Source: JBBIGV01 sp037447335 (lineage in GTDB: Bacteria > Bacteroidota > Ignavibacteria > Ignavibacteriales > Ignavibacteriaceae). From it: a stretch of DNA of 18,188 nt. Position numbers and translations under genes: made by a program. The notes under the pieces were generated by a model. The model made no database searches and was not told where the DNA came from. It saw nothing but the letters and a program-made list of their open reading frames with translations. The stretch is taken from contig JBBIGV010000072.1 of assembly GCA_037447335.1 (NCBI GenBank), forward strand, positions 1-18,188, read 5' to 3'. Shown here one piece after another: positions 14,690 through 18,188 of the stretch (the stretch's first letter is position 1; the number at the start of each line of letters is the position of its first letter).

Positions 14690-15415
14690 ATGCACAGACG
14701 AAAATTTATTTTTTCGATGGGTGCTATACCCGTAGTATCCACCATAGCTTCGTTTTCAGATTCTGTAAATAATATATTTAATAATAAAAACAGGAGTAAT
14801 ACAGTTATGTCAAAATTTGAATTGCCGGCTTTGCCGTATGATTATGATGCATTAGAACCATACATTGACAAAACAACAATGGAAATTCATCACAGCAAAC
14901 ATCATAATGCCTATGTAACAAACCTTAATAATGCTGTGCAGGGTACCGACCTGGAAGGCAAATCGCTCGAAGAAATTCTTGCGAATATTTCCAAAGCATC
15001 TGCGGCAGTTAGAAATAACGGCGGTGGACATTGGAACCACACTTTTTTCTGGAATATTATGAAAAAGGGCGGCGGCGGGCAGCCGGGCGGTAACCTCGCA
15101 AAAGCTATTAACGATGCTTTTGGTTCATTCGATGAATTCAAAATGCTTTTTAATAATGCAGGCGCTACCCGTTTTGGTTCCGGCTGGGCTTGGCTTGTTG
15201 TATCAGGCGGTAAACTGGTTGTAACTTCAACCCCAAACCAGGATAACCCTCTTATGGATATTGCGGAAATTAAAGGTTCGCCTGTACTCGGGCTTGATGT
15301 GTGGGAACATGCGTATTATCTCAAATACCAGAACAGACGACCCGAATATATCGAGAACTGGTGGAACGTTGTTAACTGGGATGCAGTAGCTGCTTTGTAT
15401 GATAAAACAAAATAA
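14690..15415 (+). CDS. Superoxide dismutase, Mn/Fe family (Mn-type residues)
   Basis: Converts superoxide to oxygen and hydrogen peroxide. Numbered from ATG 14690 (241 residues), the metal ligands are H67 in MEIHHSKHH, H117 in GGGHWNHTFFW, and D203 and H207 in DVWEHAYYLKY. The glycines before the second histidine and the Gln in STPNQDNP match Mn-type rather than Fe-type enzymes. The first 39 residues are not part of the enzyme fold: HRRKFIFSMGAIPVVSTIA resembles a twin-arginine export leader. A second start, ATG 14807, gives the usual 202-residue cytoplasmic form and has AGGAG at 14792-14796, 10 bases upstream. Both starts may be real. A terminator-like hairpin follows. Confidence 0.92.
   Translation: MHRRKFIFSMGAIPVVSTIASFSDSVNNIFNNKNRSNTVMSKFELPALPYDYDALEPYIDKTTMEIHHSKHHNAYVTNLNNAVQGTDLEGKSLEEILANISKASAAVRNNGGGHWNHTFFWNIMKKGGGGQPGGNLAKAINDAFGSFDEFKMLFNNAGATRFGSGWAWLVVSGGKLVVTSTPNQDNPLMDIAEIKGSPVLGLDVWEHAYYLKYQNRRPEYIENWWNVVNWDAVAALYDKTK
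14792..14796 (+). promoter_or_regulatory. Shine-Dalgarno site before the internal SOD start
   Basis: AGGAG lies 10 bases before ATG 14807. Most genes in this window lack such a site, so its presence favours initiation at the internal start and a cytoplasmic enzyme. The upstream start at 14690 has only GAGGG 5 bases before ATAAAATG-like sequence, a weak match. Confidence 0.45.
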
Positions 15416-15423
15416 TTAAAAAC

Positions 15424-15454
15424 GGAGTTGGTGATTAAAATAATCATCAACTCC
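15424..15454 (+). terminator. Hairpin terminator after the SOD gene
   Basis: GGAGTTGGTGATT (15424-15436) pairs with AATCATCAACTCC (15442-15454) over 13 positions, with one G-T wobble and a 5-base loop. The downstream tract (CTCTTTGCCTTTTTCC) is T-rich but broken, so the site is probable rather than certain. It would separate the SOD gene from the next one. Confidence 0.65.
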
Positions 15455-15501
15455 AATCTCTTTGCCTTTTTCCATTCTGATTTTTCCATTATAATTGATA
15501 T

Positions 15502-16131
15502 ATGAATTACAGGATTCCCATATTCCCACTTCCGCTTGTTGTATTTCCGGGATCAGTTTACCCTCTTCACATATTCGAAAAAAGATATAAAATTATGATC
15601 AATGACTGCTTGAAAAACCAAAAAGGTTTTGGCATAATTGCTCAGTTCGATAAAGAATTTTCTAAAATCGGTACTTACGTTATTATCAGCAGCGTACTGA
15701 AAAAATATGACGGCGGTGAGATGGATATCATAGTGCTCGGAATGGAAAGAATTTCCGTTGAAGATTTAATCCTGCATAAGAATGGTTATTATGAAGCAGT
15801 TGCAAATTCATTTGCTGATGATCCGAATAAGGTAAATTCTTCACTCGTAACTGAAGTGGAGCAAAAGTTTGAGCGTCTTCTCAATAAAATCAAATATGAG
15901 CTTGACGATGCCTTCTGGATAAATTATCAGAAATCTAAAATGAAATCCTTTAAACTTGCAGAAAAAGCAGGACTGACTCTCCACCAGCAGCAGGAGTTAT
16001 TAACCCTTAATAATGAGAACAGAAGATTAGATTATTTATTGCATCATCTGATCGATCTTGATAAACGAATGGATGAAAACATGGCTATGCAATCAGTTAT
16101 TTTAGGCGATGGCTATATAAACAAATCGTAA
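15502..16131 (+). CDS. Lon N-terminal (substrate-binding) domain protein
   Basis: A stand-alone version of the N-terminal PUA-like domain of Lon protease, 209 residues, without the ATPase or protease domains. The start RIPIFPLPLVVFPGSVYPLHIFEKRYK is the family hallmark, and the GIIAQ strand and GGEMDIIVLGMERISVEDL segment complete the fold by about residue 110. The rest (120-205) is mainly helical and charged. Such proteins are widespread in bacteria, and their role is unsettled; binding unfolded protein or peptide is assumed from the Lon domain. It is probably transcribed alone: a hairpin precedes it and convergent genes follow. It has an A/T-rich leader and no Shine-Dalgarno site. Confidence 0.85.
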   Translation: MNYRIPIFPLPLVVFPGSVYPLHIFEKRYKIMINDCLKNQKGFGIIAQFDKEFSKIGTYVIISSVLKKYDGGEMDIIVLGMERISVEDLILHKNGYYEAVANSFADDPNKVNSSLVTEVEQKFERLLNKIKYELDDAFWINYQKSKMKSFKLAEKAGLTLHQQQELLTLNNENRRLDYLLHHLIDLDKRMDENMAMQSVILGDGYINKS

Positions 16132-16170
16132 ACATTAATTACCCTGACAAACCAAACATCCTTGCAATAT

Positions 16171-16193
16171 AAAAAATCCCGCAAGTGCGGGAT
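16171..16193 (-). terminator. Intrinsic terminator of atpD-atpC
   Basis: On the minus strand, ATCCCGC (16193-16187) pairs with GCGGGAT (16182-16176) around a 4-base loop, and six T (16176-16171, sharing the final stem T) follow at once. This is a textbook Rho-independent terminator, starting 29 bases after the atpC stop. Read on the plus strand there is no T-run, so it serves the lon-domain gene less well. Confidence 0.85.
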
Positions 16194-16221
16194 CGTAAAA
16201 ACTAAAATATTTTTCTGTTAA

Positions 16222-16644
16222 CTATACACTAATCTCAGCAAACTTTTCGGCAACAGCTATTCTGTTCAATGCTCTTGCAAGAGCGGCTTCTGCACGTGCT
16301 ACGTTAATTTCTTCTTCGCTTCGTTTTGCCAGTCTGTCTTTGGCACGTTCCAATGCCTTCTTTGCACGTTCAAGGTCAATATCGGCAGCAGCCTCTAAAG
16401 AATCAGCAAGCAGCAGTATTTTGTTGTTAAGAACTTCGATTGATCCGCTTCCGGCAGCATAAAAATTAACAGAACCGGATGTGTCCTCAATCTTTACAAC
16501 GCCAATTTCAAGCGTACTGATAATGGGAGCGTGCTGAGGTAAAACCTGAAAACTGCCTTTGGTTCCGGGAACAGTAATTGATTTTATTGACCCGGAATAA
16601 ATTTTCTTTTCAGGTGTAATTATTTCAAGGTGAAGTTCAGCCAT
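16222..16644 (-). CDS. atpC: ATP synthase F1 epsilon subunit
   Basis: Part of the central stalk of F-type ATP synthase, linking the rotor to the catalytic head and able to inhibit ATP hydrolysis. The 140 residues show the N-terminal ten-strand domain (LHLEIITPEKKIYSGSIKSI through GSFQVLPQHAPIISTLEIG, with the conserved LPxHAP motif) and a C-terminal helical hairpin from about residue 90 (DIDLERAKKALERAKDRLAK). The helix hairpin is full-length, so the inhibitory function may be present. It starts 2 bases after the atpD stop, so the two are one transcript. Confidence 0.94.
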   Translation of the reverse strand: MAELHLEIITPEKKIYSGSIKSITVPGTKGSFQVLPQHAPIISTLEIGVVKIEDTSGSVNFYAAGSGSIEVLNNKILLLADSLEAAADIDLERAKKALERAKDRLAKRSEEEINVARAEAALARALNRIAVAEKFAEISV

Positions 16645-16646
16645 GG

Positions 16647-18056
16647 TTATTTCATCGCCTTTGCTTTTTCAACTGCCTCTTCAATAGTTCCGACATACAT
16701 GAAAGCTGCCTCAGGCAGGTCATCATACTGACCTTCAATAATGCCTTTGAAACCACGAATTGTATCTTCAAGCTTAACGTATTTACCTTTGTAGCCGGTA
16801 AACTGCTCAGCAACATGGAACGGCTGGCTGAAGAACCTTTGAATTCTCCTTGCTCTTCTTACAATAATCTTATCTTCGTCGGAAAGTTCATCCATACCGA
16901 GGATGTTAATAATATCCTGCAGGTCTTTATAATGCTGGAGAATTTCTTTACATCTTTTAGCAACGTCATAGTGTTCCTGCCCGATAATTCCCGGTTCAAG
17001 AATTCTTGAAGTTGAATCAAGAGGATCAACTGCAGGATAAATACCAAGCTCCGAAATCTGACGACTGAGAACTGTAGTTGCATCAAGGTGAGCAAATGCA
17101 GCAGCAGGCGCAGGATCGGTAAGGTCATCAGCAGGCACATAAATCGCCTGAACAGAAGTGATAGACCCTTTATCGGTGGTAGTAATTCGTTCCTGCAAAG
17201 CACCCATTTCGGTTGCAAGGTTCGGCTGATAACCAACAGCAGAAGGCATTCTTCCTAACAAAGCACTCACTTCAGAACCTGCCTGCGTAAAGCGGAAGAT
17301 GTTATCAATAAAGAGAAGTACATCTCTTCCTTCTTCTTCCCTGAAGTACTCTGCAATAGTAAGAGCAGAAAGCGCAACTCTTAATCTTGCACCCGGAGGT
17401 TCATTCATCTGACCAAAAACGAGCGAAGTTTTTTCAAGAACGCCTGATTCTTTCATTTCAAGCCAGAGGTCGTTACCTTCACGGGTTCTTTCGCCAACAC
17501 CCGCGAATACGGAATAGCCTCCGTGTTCTTGTGCGATGTTATGAATAAGCTCCTGGATAATTACTGTTTTGCCAACACCCGCACCGCCAAACAAACCGGT
17601 CTTACCACCTTTTGAATAAGGCTCTATGAGGTCAATAACTTTTATCCCGGTTTCAAATATCTCTGTCTTCGTTGAAAGGTTTTTTAATTGCGGTGAGGGT
17701 CTGTGAATTGGATATCGTTTATCGGATTTGATCTTATCTAATCCGTCAATAGTATCTCCAACAACATTTAATAACCTGCCAAGCGTCTCCGGTCCAACAG
17801 AAATTGAAATTGGCTGCCCTGTATCAATTGCTTCCATGCCGCGTTCAAGTCCATCAGTTGAATCCATTGCAACAGCACGCACCCTATCTTCACCTAAATG
17901 CTGCTGTACTTCAACAACCAGGTTTTCTTCTTGTCCTTCGGTATTAATTCTGGGTATTTTAATTGCATTATAAATACTTGGGAGATGCCCGCCTTCAAAT
18001 TCTATATCAACAACGGGACCGATAATCTGTATTATCTTGCCTTTTATTTCGCTCAT
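16647..18056 (-). CDS. atpD: ATP synthase F1 beta subunit (catalytic)
   Basis: Catalytic subunit of F-type ATP synthase, 469 residues, the usual length. Walker A is GGAGVGKT at 157-164, the catalytic glutamate is E189 in GVGERTREGNDL, Walker B ends at D251 in VLLFIDNIFRFTQAGSE, and the mobile DELSDED segment, which meets epsilon, is at 389-395. The N-terminal beta barrel (KGKIIQIIGPVVDIEFE) is complete. The ATG at 18056 has AGGA 6 bases upstream. The other F1 and all Fo genes are not in the window; atpD-atpC separated from the rest is known in Chlorobi and relatives. Confidence 0.97.
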   Translation of the reverse strand: MSEIKGKIIQIIGPVVDIEFEGGHLPSIYNAIKIPRINTEGQEENLVVEVQQHLGEDRVRAVAMDSTDGLERGMEAIDTGQPISISVGPETLGRLLNVVGDTIDGLDKIKSDKRYPIHRPSPQLKNLSTKTEIFETGIKVIDLIEPYSKGGKTGLFGGAGVGKTVIIQELIHNIAQEHGGYSVFAGVGERTREGNDLWLEMKESGVLEKTSLVFGQMNEPPGARLRVALSALTIAEYFREEEGRDVLLFIDNIFRFTQAGSEVSALLGRMPSAVGYQPNLATEMGALQERITTTDKGSITSVQAIYVPADDLTDPAPAAAFAHLDATTVLSRQISELGIYPAVDPLDSTSRILEPGIIGQEHYDVAKRCKEILQHYKDLQDIINILGMDELSDEDKIIVRRARRIQRFFSQPFHVAEQFTGYKGKYVKLEDTIRGFKGIIEGQYDDLPEAAFMYVGTIEEAVEKAKAMK

Positions 18057-18086
18057 TTTGTTCCTAATTGATTAAAAATAGAAGTG

Positions 18087-18118
18087 TAAAGTTAATTATT
18101 TGGAGTTTTTTAACAAAA
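18087..18118 (-). promoter_or_regulatory. Predicted promoter of atpD-atpC
   Basis: On the minus strand TTTTG (18118-18114) is followed after 19 bases by TAACTTTA (18094-18087), seven of eight matches to the Bacteroidota TAnnTTTG element. A start near 18081 would leave a leader of about 25 bases that includes the AGGA site before atpD. Confidence 0.5.
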
Positions 18119-18141
18119 CAAAATTCGGGCTTATTAAAAAA

Positions 18142-18188
18142 TCTTAAATCCGATATAGAGCATAAAATGGATGCATTTTACTGCGCAG
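18142..18188. repeat. Right copy of the 47-bp inverted terminal repeat
   Basis: Exact reverse complement of 7-53, reaching the last base of the window. It lies 24 bases upstream of the predicted atpD promoter and ends in the self-complementary CTGCGCAG. It probably continues past the window edge. Confidence 0.85.

Noticed and set aside
16859..17236. 125-residue minus-strand frame within atpD
   Set aside because: It is a different frame of the atpD coding sequence, rich in leucine and without any domain.

Overview
The window is a piece of an AT-rich bacterial chromosome. The best guess for the organism is the Bacteroidota/Chlorobiota/Ignavibacteriota group, most likely Ignavibacteria-like. 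Reasons: A-rich translation starts with few Shine-Dalgarno sites, promoters of the TTG / TAnnTTTG type before nuoA and atpD, a complex I operon without nuoE, nuoF and nuoG, an atpD-atpC pair standing apart from the other ATP synthase genes, and a 23S-intervening-sequence-type four-helix bundle gene plus a DUF559 remnant. No rRNA or tRNA gene is visible, so placement rests on these traits only.

Layout. 1-1249 is a gene-poor, repeat-rich stretch: one copy of a 47-bp repeat that recurs inverted at the far end of the window, two 81/82-bp direct repeats containing a strong hairpin, a palindrome-rich fold-back element, a DUF559 gene remnant and further nested palindromes. 1250-12222 is a complex I operon on the plus strand in the order nuoA-B-C-(insert)-D-H-I-J-K-L-M-N, driven by a promoter just before nuoA. 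The insert between nuoC and nuoD (about 2701-3406) holds a frameshifted four-helix bundle gene flanked by arrays of a TGAGTAT-like heptamer in opposite orientation. The right array is translated as the first residues of NuoD. 12223-14579 is an iron-sulfur assembly cassette: an IscR-like operator, an Rrf2-family regulator, cysteine desulfurase, a 100-residue protein I do not recognise, and an A-type Fe-S carrier. 14690-16131 holds a Mn-type superoxide dismutase, with a Tat-like leader or a shorter internal start, and a Lon N-terminal-domain protein. 16222-18056 on the minus strand is atpD-atpC, ending in a clear intrinsic terminator that lies between the converging gene sets.

How it fits together. 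The window is about respiration and its upkeep. An 11-subunit proton-pumping quinone reductase (electron donor not encoded here) builds the proton gradient, and the F1 beta and epsilon subunits belong to the ATP synthase that uses it. The Fe-S genes can supply the clusters that NuoB and NuoI need, and superoxide dismutase guards such clusters. The most unusual item is the inserted four-helix bundle element inside the otherwise tightly packed nuo operon.
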